The notes under the pieces: model-generated
Databases searched by the model: none
Seen by the model: the letters and a program-made list of their open reading frames with translations, nothing else
What the model was told of the DNA's origin: nothing
In this document: positions 1-10,425 of the stretch, one piece after another
Numbering within the stretch: position 1 is the stretch's first letter
Layout: each line of letters begins with the position of its first letter
Origin: Mugil cephalus
Lineage: Eukaryota > Chordata > Actinopteri > Mugiliformes > Mugilidae
Direction: 5' to 3'
NCBI RefSeq assembly: GCF_022458985.1
Contig: NC_061788.1
Coordinates: 62,001-126,000, forward strand
Length of the DNA: 64,000 nucleotides
Made by a program: the position numbers and the translations under genes

Positions 1-856
1 TTGGGATACCCCGAGGTATACCTAATGAGTATAAATTAGCTGATCAGATTCTGACAACGAGCCTGACCTGGATGATGTAGTATGAGCTCAGGGTCTACAA
101 TAACTGATCTTACTATGTCAGAATAGCATTTTGCTTTGTGGCTTGATCTAGGCTTTGGCTTTTGATATATACGTATATGTGCATTTTATACACACATAGT
201 GAATGTTTGTGGGAGCACGTTCACGTGACCGCTGGAAGGAGACCCAGGTTACAAATATAGTTTAGATTGCACCCATACACCCATTTCATGCAGGGTTTTT
301 ACATTACATGATAATTTAGGGGTGGCGTACCCTTAAGGCACGGCAACAAGGGGATTTGTTGGGGTTTAAAGGGTTTAATAAGACCTTCAGCCTGTGTATA
401 ACACTGGGAAGAATCAGGAAGAGTGTTACTTCTGTTATCTCACCATATCAATCGTTGTTTTTCGCTTTGCTACAGCTGCTCACAGACTAGGACGCATCAC
501 ACCCTAATATCTCACACACTGGAAACCAGATGAAGCTAATTGGCTGCACATAGAAACTCACTGACACATGAGAGGCAGGACTCCTCTCCATTGTCTTAGG
601 GGCGGAGTCTAGGTAGAATAAGATCACTGTACGTCCCTGAAGTGGAGCTTTTGGTTCCCTTTACCCCTAAGGTGAACAGACCGAAGCCTCAGCGCTGAAT
701 CAATATCTATTCTCTGTGAACCAAATGAATATCCAAAACGAGAGAAATTGTCGCGTGATTTGTACGGACGTGAACTACCCATTCCACATGGTATAAAGAT
801 CCTGGGCTGAAGGAGAGGAAAATATCCTCCTTCACATTTCTTTCATACATAACATT
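1..856. other. No gene recognised
   Basis: I see no convincing reading frame, RNA gene or named repeat here. The stretch is mixed-composition non-coding DNA. It could be degenerate transposon sequence leading into the short minus-strand frame that follows. Confidence 0.5.
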
Positions 857-865
857 TTGTTCACA

Positions 866-1069
866 TTAAAATTCGCTTACTACTTTGGCTGCGCTGCACA
901 TTTTGCAGAGGAGACCTTTCTCAGTCGCAAAAGAAACAATCTCACACAGTTTCACCGCTTGTTCTTCTGTTTGCACATACTCCGACAGCCATTCTGTCTT
1001 AAAAGAAGTGCATTTCTTTTTTACTTTGGCTTGGTGAGTAGATGTGTCACTACCCGTTCGTTTCGCCAT
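866..1069 (-). CDS. Possible small transposon-type first exon (unrecognised)
   Basis: A 67-codon minus-strand frame starts with ATG followed by G. It lies just downstream, on that strand, of a short CpG-rich patch around 1085-1150. The product is Lys-rich at the N terminus, with a Cys at residue 20, another near residue 42, and a C-x2-C near residue 55. That is loosely reminiscent of N-terminal zinc-binding exons of fish hAT/ZBED-type transposon proteins. No downstream exon was identified. The assignment to any family is inference and weak; it may be a chance frame. Confidence 0.22.
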   Translation of the reverse strand: MAKRTGSDTSTHQAKVKKKCTSFKTEWLSEYVQTEEQAVKLCEIVSFATEKGLLCKMCSAAKVVSEF

Positions 1070-1429
1070 GATAAGGGGTTAGCATTTACATCTCTTATCT
1101 CCGCCGCACGTTGTTAGCCAGCTAACTAGCACGACGCCGCGGCGCGTATGGGAAGGGCACCTAAGTAAGCAATGTCAAAGCTATGAGTGACTGCGTAGCG
1201 TAAGTGAACCGTTTCGTATCATTGGCTGGACATCTGTCACTCACAATGTTACACTGCAAAAACTTACAGAAAAAAATGTTATTGGTCTTATTAATTTACA
1301 GTTTATGTTGAATTTTATTTTATGCGCTGCATAGATTTTCTTGTGTGCTGAGAATGTGTGAGCAGTGCGTGATTGCGCAGGTGCGCAGCTTAGAGAGAAT
1401 ATTGGGCAGGACAGTTTTTTCATTCTAAT

Positions 1430-1910
1430 TTTAAAGGGAAAGCCAGAGGTGCAGCTATCCTGGTCAACAGAAACATTCCTTTTGAGCCCTCCAACATTAC
1501 AGCAGATAAATTTGGACGTTTTATCATTGTTTCAGGCAAACTTTACAATAAGTCAGTGGTCTTGGCTAATGTGTATGCGCCCAATGTTGATGACGTACAG
1601 TTTTTCAGTAGATTTTTCTCTGAACTTCCTGATCTTAATTGTCCTCCCCTAAAGCTACCACACTCAGCAGGTCTACCAATTACATTAAAGCATTTCTTGA
1701 CAATTTTAGCCTTTCCCCTGGAGGTTCTTGTATCCTACAGGAAGAGAATATACCTTCTTCTCCCATGTCCACCACACTTGTACTCAAATTGATTATTTTT
1801 TTTAATAGATAATAAACTAATTTCAGACCCTGAAGTCATGTAAATACGAAGGTACTGTTATTTCTGATCACGCTCCCCTGGTTCTGGTAGTAGCTTTCCC
1901 AGATGCTGAC
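1430..1910 (+). pseudogene. LINE-1 endonuclease fragment
   Basis: Translations in shifting frames match the L1 apurinic-endonuclease domain. A segment reading GKARGAAILVNRNIPFEP opens it, followed by VLANVYAPN. After an internal deletion near 1650 come GREYTFFSHVHHT and IDYFLIDNKLIS, then the terminal SDHAPLVL block holding the catalytic Asp-His. These landmarks are characteristic of vertebrate L1 ORF2. The fragment lacks RT and is broken by at least one deletion and frame changes, so it is a dead copy. Orientation is plus, opposite to the L2 element that follows. Confidence 0.75.
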
Positions 1911-2215
1911 TATACAAGGAGACACTAGAGACTAGATCAAGAAGATCAAATCAAGAACATACCCGCTCCCTCCCCACCCCCACACACCCAACAAACAATG
2001 CAAGAGCTGTTGAGACATGGTAGGGCACTGAGGCTTAAGACAAGGAGTACGCTACCTTTAGGGGGCCCGTCCATGCGACCAACCATCCAGGCCGAAGGGG
2101 CCGAAGGGACCCACAGGACGGCACCCCAAGCGTGGCAGGCCCCCATGAGGAAAGACTGGAGAATTAAAAGACTAAGACAGTAAGATGTGGTAGGGAAAGA
2201 ATAAATAAATAAATC
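1911..2215. other. No gene recognised
   Basis: This is a spacer between the L1 fragment and the L2 element. It holds a C-rich stretch near 1970-1995 and a short AATAAATAAATAAA tract at the right edge. No coding signal is visible. Confidence 0.5.
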
Positions 2216-2226
2216 ACGGCCAGATT

Positions 2227-2994
2227 TTAAACAGATTGTAGTATCTTAAAATCCTGTAGTTTTGGTAAAAGTTTCTCTCTCTGGTGTTCAGGACCAATGA
2301 CTAAAACCTCTGTATTGTCCTGGTTGAGCTGTAGGAAGTTATTTTCCATCCATGACTTAATATCTAAAATACAGTACATCAATAGGCCCTGTATCATCAG
2401 GAGACACGGCGATATACAGCTGCGTATCATCAGTATAACTATGAAAGTTGATACCGTGCCTCCTGATGACGAAGAAAGAAGGGGTTTCGCCACTGCCGTT
2501 TTGAAGGCAGTGAGGAAGACACCCATCTGAAGAGAGCAATTTACAATATTTAAAATGTGTTCCTCAAAGAATTCATAAAATTTTCTTAAAAGTGATGTGG
2601 GAATTGGATCTAAAAGGCAGGTTGTGGGCTTTACTTGGGAGAAAACTCGATCAAGCGTCCTTGCATCAACCAGGGCAAAACTCTCCAGTGTTTCCTCATG
2701 TAAAAGCAATGGTTCCGGTGTGTCAAGATAGATATTTTGAGAAGTTAAAAGACCGGATCTGATCTTATCGATTTTACTTCCGAAGTGGTCTGCAAAGTCT
2801 TCGCAGAGGACATCTGTTGACGCCATGGGAGGTTTATCAAAATTTGGGTTGGTTAGAATATCAATGGTGGAGAAAAGGGATTTGGGGTTATTTTTATTGT
2901 CTTTACTGAGTTTTGAAAAGTATGATCCTCTGGCCTGTTTGACGGTATTGTTGTAGATTTTGCGTTTGTTCTGTAATATTTCATACTGAACCAT
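2227..2994 (-). pseudogene. L2 ORF2 reverse transcriptase, internally deleted
   Basis: The reading frame starts with the region between endonuclease and RT (YSSLSKDNKN-like block with LFSTIDILT). It continues through TTCLLDPIPTSLLRKF and FKTAVAKPLL, the RT entry motifs of L2 LINEs. It then jumps to the palm, where the catalytic block reads YTDDTQLYI in a neighbouring frame (about 2420-2450). The thumb-side motif NNFLQLNQDNTEVLVIG comes next. The fingers and palm between these points are missing, and a frameshift precedes the YxDD block. The protein cannot be functional. Upstream on the same strand is the endonuclease at 3234-4050. Confidence 0.75.
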
Positions 2995-3233
2995 TAGTTT
3001 TGTTTTTCTCTACGTCCTTTCTGCACTCCTGCATTTCCTTTTCAATTGTTTACAGACTTCATTTCTCCACGGTGGTGTAGGTTTTGTTCTTTATTACTTT
3101 AGTTAAAAGTGGAGCAACTGAGTCTATTGTTGACTTCAGTTTCCTGTTAAAATCGTCCAGAATAAAATCACATGTTACTTGTAAAATTGCAGCAGGAGTG
3201 CTCTGTAAAATCTCAATAAAATTTGCAGCCACT

Positions 3234-4050
3234 TCAGAAGTTAGGCAGCGTTTTACTCACTCTTCTCACTGAGGGCTCCTGATGGTTAAAACTGGTGATG
3301 TTAAAAAAAACACAGTGGTGGTCAGGCACAGCCAGGTCAACAACAGAGGACACATCAGTGGACTGGCCATAAGTTATGACCAGATCCAGGGTGTGTCCTC
3401 TGTTGTGAGTTGGCTGTTTGACGTGTTGTTTAAAATCTATACAGGATAAAATGTTTAAGAAGTCTCTGGACATTGTGTCCGAGGTTTTATCTACATGCAA
3501 ATTAAAATCACCAGTTATTAAAATTCTGTTGTAAGCAGAGTGTATGATTGATACTAGCTCTGAGAATTCATTTCTAAAACAAGGGGAATGATGGGGTGGT
3601 CTGTATACTGTGATGCAAAGAATTTGAGGACTGGTAAAAACAAAAGTGTGATACTCAAATGATAAAAAATGTTTTAAAAGAAATTTCATTTGAGTTAAGC
3701 GAGTTCTTAATGACTGATGCAGTTCCTCCTCTTTTCACTCCCCTAGTTCAAAATAAAAAATTAAAATCAGGTGGGCAAGCCTCAGTGAGAATAACTGGTG
3801 CATCAGTGCCAAGCCATGTCTCTGTTAGTAGTAAAATGTCAAGACTATTATCTAAAATCAGGTTGTTTATGATAAAGGTTTTGTTTAAAAGACTTAATAG
3901 CCAACTTAATGTCTGTGCTGATTGCGGGCCCCCCGTGGGTTCGCGGCCCGGAGCAGACCCGCAAGACCACTCCAGTCCGCGGATCCGCGGGGGCGGGCCT
4001 ACCCACCCAGCAAAAACTAATTGAAAAAACATTGAAAAGACGTAACTCAT
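3234..4050 (-). pseudogene. L2 ORF2 apurinic endonuclease
   Basis: Two minus-strand frames together cover an EEP-fold endonuclease. The N-terminal part has the entry block SLLNKTFIINNLI followed by DILLLTETWLG, with the catalytic Glu in TETWL. The C-terminal part has YRPPHHS, then ITGDFNLHVD with the catalytic Asp-Asn, and VPDHHCVFF near the end. A frame change separates the parts around 3690-3750. The domain order and motifs are standard for L2/CR1 LINEs. The start falls at the GC-rich direct repeat, so the authentic N terminus is unclear. Confidence 0.75.
3939..4002. repeat. 64-bp GC-rich direct repeat, copy 1
   Basis: The segment beginning GTTCGCGGCCCGGAGCA recurs, with few differences, at 4771-4834. 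Both copies sit at the L2 ORF1/ORF2 junction and flank a 768-bp AT-rich segment. Confidence 0.85.
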
Positions 4051-4770
4051 GTGAGTCCAAACAACGTCTAAATTTGGTTGAAAAGTGAAAGGTGAAAAGC
4101 CGTCACTTTCAGGTTGTCCAAAAAATATCTACAGAAATGTCCCTGAATTAGTCTTCATCATGATATTGTATATTCATAATCATAACAATGTTATGAAATA
4201 TATAATCACAAATTCATGATTGGATTTTAACTCAAGAGTTAGACATAATTCACAAAAAAGTGAAACATTTATCGTTTACAATATACAGTAACGTAAAAAA
4301 ATAAACATTTTTCAATACCTAAGAAATTAGCATTTAGCAACAAATGCAAACACATGGCGTTAATGTTTACAATATTTGACTACAATAAGTGCACAAAAAA
4401 ACTAAAAAGTTCACCCCCTTTAAAAAAACTAGACATAATTCACAAAGTAAAAGATTAGTTATCCATAATATGTAATAACAATTTTAATAATATTTTAAAA
4501 TACCTATTTTCTCATTTCAGTCAGTCAGTCATAAGCCAACCTGGCAGGAGGCTCAAAGCAACACAACACTAATGTAAAATCTAATTAGTTGACCTTACTT
4601 AAAGTATGAAAACTTGTTGCCTCAAAAAAATTAAGAGAGTTCATCTAACTTAATCGCCATGCTTAGTGTTAACTTATTTTTTTCATTTTGTGTGGACTGC
4701 TTGATACAAATTTAACCCTACTTAGAATTACTAAATACTTACTACTTACTACTCACTCTTTTTTTTTCTA
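4003..4770. repeat. AT-rich insertion between direct repeats
   Basis: This 768-bp AT-rich segment separates the two 64-bp direct repeats and interrupts the L2 element. It contains fish-repeat-like phrases such as ACGTCTAAATTTGGTTGAAA near 4065 but no reading frame. It might be a transposon remnant or a tandem duplication that captured foreign DNA. No terminal inverted repeats were seen. Confidence 0.5.
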
Positions 4771-4834
4771 GTTCGCGGCCCGGAGCATGCCCGCAAGACC
4801 ACTCCAGTCCGTGGACCCATGGTAGCGGGCCTAC
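4771..4834. repeat. 64-bp GC-rich direct repeat, copy 2
   Basis: Near-identical partner of 3939-4002. Differences include GCAGAC versus GCATGC and CGGATCC versus TGGACCC. It lies at the ORF1-proximal side of the L2 element. Confidence 0.85.
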
Positions 4835-4949
4835 GTGGAAGGGATTGCCGAAAGTTGGTTATAAACGGGATTGTATTGTGAAATGTTGAGTTATTATTGT
4901 GGGGTTCAATGGGTCCTAGTCTGGTACAAGTGGGAGTGGAAATGAAGTG

Positions 4950-6113
4950 ACATTGACTAGGAACGGGGGGACGTCAAACACTGAGGGACAGAGTAGATGG
5001 ATTGGATGGGCGTGGCTGGGCTGTGTAGTAGGGCGTATGAAATGCTAGCAGACCGCTGATGGCTACCGAACTTATTGAGGTGGAGACCATCAGCGCCGAA
5101 AAGATGCCTTCTATCCCAAAAACTGTTAAAATTGTCAATAAAAACGATACCGTGGGAGGGACACTCTGAAGCCAGCCAAGTGTTGAGGCTTAGCAGCTTT
5201 CTGAAACGTGGAAAATAAGAAGGAAGTCCTGTTTTAATACTTCAGACTGTTGTTTGGGATATTGTTTCTGCCAACGTGTATAATTATTTTATGAGCTTTG
5301 GGATGAGATTGTATGATGTCCGGAAGTTTGTCTAAGATGTCCAGAACGGTCGCACCTGAAAATGATAATATGAGCCCTCCCCTCAATCTTACACTCCTAA
5401 TTAACAGTGTAGTTGGAGGGGGCCTGATCAGCGGTGGAGACGTTACCAGAGGTGGTGGAGATGATGGAAAGTGATGGACAGGACGGTGGGTTGTTGGCCT
5501 CTGAGGAGCCGGTGTGAGCTGGGGAATGGAGCGACGGGTCTTGCTGCCAGCGGGGCGCTTGGGCATGCAGGGAGGATTAGCCCAAGGCGTAGGTGAGCTG
5601 CGGGCCCCAAGGGACCGCCAGCGTGGCGTCAGACAGGACTGGGACCCGTCATCCAAAGGGGGAAAGTCCTCGAGGCTGAGAACGTCAAACTTGTTGTGTA
5701 GCAACAATGTCGTTGGGTGGAGGTGTAAGGGAGTGGCATCCACCTTTCCCCCGATGAGGGCCAACAACAGACCAGGGCTCCGGCCGGGATGGAGTAGAGC
5801 TGACCGGGACCTTGGGTCTGGTTCCGAGCCGTGCCCAGGCTTCGGTGCCGACGGTCCGTGTGAGGACCTCTGGACGGTGGTCGCTGTCATCGGGCCGACG
5901 AGGGGACGCTGCTCCGACCTCCCCAGCTGCATGACAGGGAGCAGTGACGACAGGCGCCTGGGAGTCCGGTTGTGCAACGTTGAAGATGATGGTATCCAAC
6001 AGGTTCTCATCCTCCCGGATCTGGTACAGATTGGATATTCTCCCCTCCAGTTCTATAAGAGGAGGCGCACACAGCTGAGACAGCCAGACAAGGATGGAGA
6101 GGTTGTAGTGTAA
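4950..6113 (-). pseudogene. L2 ORF1, SGNH-hydrolase-like
   Basis: The minus-strand frame from about 6010 has a long Pro/Arg-rich N-terminal portion, then a domain reading VLDILDKLPDIIQSHP and IIIHVGRNNIP. The last corresponds to block III (usually G-T-N-D) of SGNH esterases found in ORF1 of fish L2/CR1 LINEs. After a frame change around 5230 the C-terminal part continues with LLSLNTWLA, FIDNFNSFWD and GADGLHLNKFG, the Asp-x-x-His block V. The block III sequence is altered (GRNN), and the frame is broken, so the esterase is inactive. In intact relatives this ORF is an RNA-binding/esterase companion of ORF2. Confidence 0.65.
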
Positions 6114-6264
6114 TTTTAAAGTCTGTGATGTGCTAAAAAGAAGATAAATTAATAAGATGCAAGCTGAATGACTTTGACGTCATGTTTGATTATAAGGTTA
6201 TGATTGAATTGCAATGATATGTCCGATCATAATGTCATTAGCTTGACTACAACATTAAGTTTGA

Positions 6265-6950
6265 TGTGATGGGCCTTCACCAGGCATATGCAACTAGAAC
6301 ACAAAGGGAGAGCACTGGAACCAAAAGTATATCTACTGTATTCCTCACAAGAGCACGCGTATATGTAGAAGATAGTTGTGCTTATCGCACTTGGTAAAGT
6401 TATTTTAAAGAATAATGAGCTTAAGAGTGGACTAGAAGATAAGGGTGTAAAATGGACTTTGTGAAAATGGGAGCCAAGGGAAATTCCAAAACTACTGATG
6501 TAAATGCAGGTGTTTGAACCTCAGGAAAAAAATGGAAAAGGTATTTGGAGTAGATCGCGATGCTCCGGAGCCATGCGGCACATCTGGCATCCCAGGCCAT
6601 GTGGCTCACCAACAGTGATGAAGACAATTTCTAAGGGTATGATTGGTTAAAATAAGGGGCTGGTGAGGGTGTGCCCCATGTAGGGGATGGACAAGGGTGT
6701 GACTTGTGACGTCCCAAAGGTATAAAAGATGAGGACAGTAGCCCTCGCACCTCAGAGCGGGGTTGTGGTGACCATTTTTTGTCCTGTAATGCTGCTCTCC
6801 TTTTTTACCGGCAATAAAGATCACTCTGATGCTCTGGACTTAGACTCCTGATGATTACTCCAGAGAAAAGACATCTTCAGGCTGAATTGAACATCTTTCA
6901 AGGACTAAGTTTTACAAGGGTCTCTTATTTCGGAATAATTTGACACAACA
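6265..6950 (+). repeat. ERV1 5' LTR
   Basis: The segment begins TGTGATGGGCC and ends ACACAACA, directly before a TGG-type primer site. Inside are a TATA box (GGTATAAAAG near 6720) and a polyadenylation signal (GCAATAAAG near 6814), in the order of a retroviral U3-R-U5. The right end is well supported by the following primer-binding site. The left end is a best guess. No matching 3' LTR is visible in the window. Confidence 0.65.
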
Positions 6951-6955
6951 TTTAT

Positions 6956-6973
6956 TGGCGAGCCAGCATCCAG
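6956..6973 (+). other. ERV1 primer-binding site
   Basis: TGGCGAGCCAGCATCCAG follows the LTR end after a 5-base spacer and starts with TGG, complementary to a tRNA 3' CCA. I did not identify which tRNA. Confidence 0.55.
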
Positions 6974-7077
6974 GAGGGCAAAGATCAGACGAGGAGGATC
7001 GCCACCAGGAGAACTTCACAGACTCCACCGCGACACCACTGGTGCCAAAAAAGAAAAAAGAAAAAGAAAAATTAAAA

Positions 7078-7086
7078 AGGTAAGCA
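7078..7086 (+). other. Candidate retroviral splice donor
   Basis: AAGGTAAGC fits the 5' splice-site consensus and lies in the leader about 125 bases after the primer site, a usual place for a retroviral major donor. No matching acceptor was identified. Confidence 0.4.
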
Positions 7087-7093
7087 GAGCCCT

Positions 7094-7441
7094 TTAAAAA
7101 AAAAAAAAAAAAAAAAAAATGCAAATTTGAATAAGTGGTATTTGTGGGAAGAAAGTGGTCCTCCCAGGTGAGAACAGAGCATATCCTGAGATAACCTCTT
7201 GATGTGGGGGAAGTGCATTCAGGAGACCACACTGGTATTTGCTGAGGGATTTGTTAGGTTGGTACTAATCAGGAAAAACTGAAAACAACAGGGCAATAGG
7301 TGAATTCAGGAGGCCAAATCAAGTGGGAATCACATTTTATAGGGGTTGTTGCGTAATAATCTTATACCAGCTTAAAACATGCACAGTTGTAAATCTTGTC
7401 TTAGAGAAGAGGACACTGCCCCGGGGGGGGGGGGGGGGGGG
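7094..7441. repeat. Leader homopolymer tracts
   Basis: A poly-A run (about 7097-7119) and a poly-G run of roughly 19 bases (about 7423-7441) lie in the ERV1 leader. Both are assembly-error-prone low-complexity tracts. Confidence 0.8.
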
Positions 7442-7610
7442 TTTAAAAGATATAGCGCACCCTGTCCAGTTTGAGGCAGGATCCTGTCCAGAGTGCGGAA
7501 GGATAAATATTGCCAGAGGTGTGTGATACGATTTGCTAGCATTTACACCGCCAGAGTGTTGCGGTGTAATCAATCTGTGCGTACTGCCTCGACTAATTGC
7601 CTGAGTAAAG

Positions 7611-7821
7611 TGTTGAGCTGGTGCCGGGTCTTGTGGGGTTAAATGAGCTGGTGCTGGGTTTTGTGGGGTTAAATGAGCTGGTGCTGGGTCTTGTGGGCGC
7701 CGTATAATGGAAGGACAGTAAAACCTCCCACAAACAGTGAGTCTGGAGCTAAAGGGAATCATGCAAACAGAGAGAGGTTAAATGAGCTGGTGCTGGGTTT
7801 TGTGGGGTTAAATGAGCTGGT
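7611..7821 (+). repeat. 30-bp tandem repeat interrupted by an 80-bp insert
   Basis: Units of about 30 bp, each containing GAGCTGGTGCTGGGT followed by TTGTGGGGTTAAAT, repeat from about 7614. The array breaks at 7697 and resumes at 7778. The intervening 7697-7777 is a near copy of 9761-9839 in the same ERV. Confidence 0.8.
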
Positions 7822-8256
7822 AAAAAAAAGTTAAAAGTTTTGCCAGGTTAAGAAGCAAGGGTCTGCATGGGCAGATTGATAAAGAGTAGAAAAGAGAAAA
7901 AAACAAAAAAAAGAAGAAAAGAAAAGAGTTTTGCTGTGAGCCACATAAAGAAAAGGAGTAGCAGCAGTAAAAAAGCAAGTAGAAAAGGGGAGTTTCGTGT
8001 GAGCCGCATAGCTTTGGACAGCGGTAGTAGGTCAGTGCTGATAAGGAAAGAGGATCAAAAGGAGCACACACACACTCATATGCACACATACACGCATACC
8101 TAAGACAGAAAGGAGGAGTGTGAGAGGAACTTAGAATTTTGCAGATAGTCAGTAGAATAATAAACACATAGATATTTGTTTATATATATATATATGGTTA
8201 TATTTAGTAACTTAGATACACATTGCTTATAATAAACATAAGGAGGATAAAATAAG
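7822..8256. other. ERV1 leader, no clear gene
   Basis: Purine-rich leader sequence with A/G stretches, a short CA-rich patch near 8065-8095 and a TATATA run near 8181-8193. No supported frame. Confidence 0.5.
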
Positions 8257-9149
8257 GTGGTGAATGAAGGGAGTGAGACTGAGAGTGAGGACGAAATATT
8301 AACCTCTGATCACTTTGGGCAAGGAGGAGATTGTGAGACGAAAGGCATCAGAGCACACTTTTGGCTAGAACGGACATGTAGAGATAAGGACGGCATAGAG
8401 CATTGGCAGACTGAACAAGAGATCAATCAAAAATTGTGACATGTTACAAGAATCGTAAACTTAAACTAAAGAGGAGTTTCCAGTGCTACCGTGAGAAGCA
8501 GAAGTCTGTGGACACCATATACACTAGCAACTATATTAGAAAACTTCTGTAATGATCCCACCAGCAGAGTAATACTGCATCTGCGACCCTATCTGGGGAT
8601 TCCTGAGAACCTAACCATAGCTGGGAGACAAAGGAGGAAGTAGATCCACGGTTGCAGATACAGATCGTTCCCAGAAAAATAGAATGGGACATAGTTAAAG
8701 TTGGATATGTTACTAAAATTCTAGCCAAGGACGGAGGTGAGGACTTGAAGTACAAACTTACGGGGACATCTAGGCTTAAACAGGCCACCACCCTACATAA
8801 AATAATATTACTAAGAAGAACAAGAGAAGAGGAACAGCCAGAAATTAGAAGGCAAGAGGAAAGTGTCAAACAGGGAGTCATGGGGGCTAGAGTGGTAAAA
8901 GGAGAGGGGCTGATGACCCCAGTAGAATTAGTGATAAGAAAACATCCATGCACGAATAAATGGCACAAGAGAACATCAGGTGTTCTGCGGTGGTCTGAGA
9001 GGGGGACCTTAGTTGCTGCATGCTGTAAGGAGACTGAATCAAATCTAGACAGATGCCTGCCCCAGGAGGAGGATTTGTCTCCTCCTGGGGCAGGCATCTG
9101 TCTGCCTCAGCTGAGCAACAGACCACGCCTGCTGCACCAACAGAGATGA
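8257..9149 (+). pseudogene. ERV1 gag remnant (5' part)
   Basis: Two plus-strand frames (8257-8439 and 8652-9149) are joined by stop-containing sequence. The first is acidic at the N terminus. The second is rich in Lys/Glu/Arg with a run LLRRTREEEQPEIRRQEES, typical of a charged gag linker. I infer gag from position, downstream of the leader and upstream of pol, and from composition rather than from a diagnostic motif. There is no zinc knuckle in this part. A perfect 25-bp inverted repeat lies near its end. Confidence 0.4.
9047..9103. repeat. Perfect 25-bp inverted repeat, 7-nt loop
   Basis: The left arm (9047-9071) and right arm (9079-9103) are exact reverse complements over 25 bases, around the loop GATTTGT. 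The core of the left arm is GATGCCTGCCCCAGGAGG. Confidence 0.95.
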
Positions 9150-9931
9150 GCAGACCCCCTCCTTACTCGCCTCGTGTGGAGCCAGCACAAGTGAAGCAGT
9201 GGCCCCTGAACTAAAGAAGGGGAACTGACAAGAAAGTTTACAATACTCTGGAACACTCAGGCACCCAGGGAGGAGGCCTCAACCAGAGATGCAGCAGAAA
9301 GTGTATCCTCCCTCAGAACACTTTTCCCAGAATAAAGAGCACACTCTGGTGATAAGGATAAGACAGCTGAGTGGGTGCACCTGCATTAAGGATAAAAAGG
9401 AAAGGGATGTGAGGCAGGAGCACCTAGTGGATGAAGAAATGAACCACCCGCATTCACAATACTCCCTGCAACCAGAGTCACTGAACCCCCAGCAGGAAAA
9501 GAAAACGGATTTGCACACACACATACTGAACTTGTGGGAAGGAAGTAACTGTGGCCTGAAGATGGAATGCAATCCACATCCAGCAGGCAGCAATGCCAGC
9601 CTTACCTCTGTTGAAGAAAAAAGGAAGGAATGAACGGACAGAATGCAACAAGAACTGGAGGCATTTCATGCCTTATATGAACAAAAAAGGAATTACAGAA
9701 GCAGCTGGGACAAGAACAACAGCTGTATGAAGAGCTAACACAAGCTCGTGAAAGGACCCAGCACCGTATAATGGAAGGACAGTCACACCTCCCACAAACA
9801 GTGAGTCTGGAGCTAATGGGAACCATGCGAACAGAGAGAAGTGGACTCGATGAATTCCCACTGTCTCTGGATGAACTGGTTGATGACCACCCAGACGACC
9901 ACACAGATGAGACATCCTGTGCCCACTAAAA
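9150..9931 (+). pseudogene. ERV1 gag-pro region remnant
   Basis: Broken plus-strand frames include 9289-9633, Lys/Glu-rich and open for 114 codons, and a downstream charged segment containing ELEAFHALYEQ and EELTQARERTQ. I see neither a CCHC zinc knuckle nor a retropepsin active site. The assignment comes from position between gag-like and pol-like sequence. The section 9761-9839 is the donor-like copy of the insert at 7697-7777. Confidence 0.35.
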
Positions 9932-10384
9932 GTGAGAATCATCTGCGCACACAAAGGCCTTACATTGGACCTCAAAAGGGAGCATACTATTGGCATGATG
10001 ACAGTTCAACACTTAAAAGACAATGAAAAACCAGCCACCCTTGTACAGCCTGCAGTATATTGGATCCAGTGGCCTCCTAGTTCAGAGTTGATGCATCATT
10101 GGAAACTGTGGAAAGAGTGGGTATTGAAAGAACTGCCCGCTGCACACGAACCTCAACTTCCATTTCACTGCACAATGATGTATGATGAAACTCAGCAACA
10201 TACAGAAACAGGCCTTCCACCCTGTTACCAGGGTCTGGCAGCAGCTGCTGCCTTTGCATATCAAAAAGCATCAAGCATTACTATGGGCCATCCAACTACG
10301 TTACACACATCCCATCAACTACATGCATTGATCACTAGTCCGAGGTTCATATTGACACAGTGTAGGAAACAGGCTATGAGGTAA
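9932..10384 (+). pseudogene. ERV1 pol: pre-RT domain fused to RT tail (RT deleted)
   Basis: The frame encodes a segment with LKELPAAHEP and LPFHCTMMYD. A comparable segment lies between protease and RT in ERV2 at 38473-39312. It is followed directly by AFAYQKASSITMGHP and TSHQLHALITS, which matches the RT-RNase H connection of ERV2 around 40640. The polymerase core, including any YxDD, is absent. An internal deletion therefore removed about the whole RT domain. The RNase H follows. Confidence 0.6.
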
Positions 10385-10425
10385 TCCTCTCAGCCCCAGA
10401 ATAAAACATCCAGCGATGTACCACT

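Larger units (their letters stand above)
2216..6113 (-). mobile_element. L2-type LINE, two-ORF, decayed, minus strand
   Basis: Reading the minus strand from 6113 down gives an SGNH-esterase-like ORF1, a short linker, an ORF2 apurinic endonuclease and then RT remnants. That is the order expected for L2/CR1-group LINEs of fish. The ORF1-ORF2 junction is interrupted by a 768-bp insertion flanked by 64-bp near-identical direct repeats. ORF2 has lost its central RT palm region and its 3' end. No target duplication or 3' tail was found, so boundaries are approximate. The clade call rests on motif recognition rather than alignment. Confidence 0.7.

Noticed and set aside
857..1117. Plus-strand 86-codon frame overlapping the minus-strand candidate exon
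   Set aside because: No ATG context, domain or codon signal; it mirrors the antisense frame.
5685..5999. 104-codon minus-strand frame inside L2 ORF1
   Set aside because: Alternative frame of the same strand; the SGNH blocks lie in the other frame.
5514..6113. 199-codon plus-strand frame
   Set aside because: Antisense shadow of the L2 ORF1 (SGNH-like), whose motifs lie on the minus strand.
7337..7762. 141-codon minus-strand Pro-rich frame
   Set aside because: Created by the tandem repeats and the poly-G tract in the ERV leader.
7808..8167. Cys/Tyr-rich minus-strand frame
   Set aside because: Antisense of purine-rich ERV leader; no motif.
9602..9996. Minus-strand frames opposite ERV1 gag/pol
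   Set aside because: Antisense shadows without domain content.
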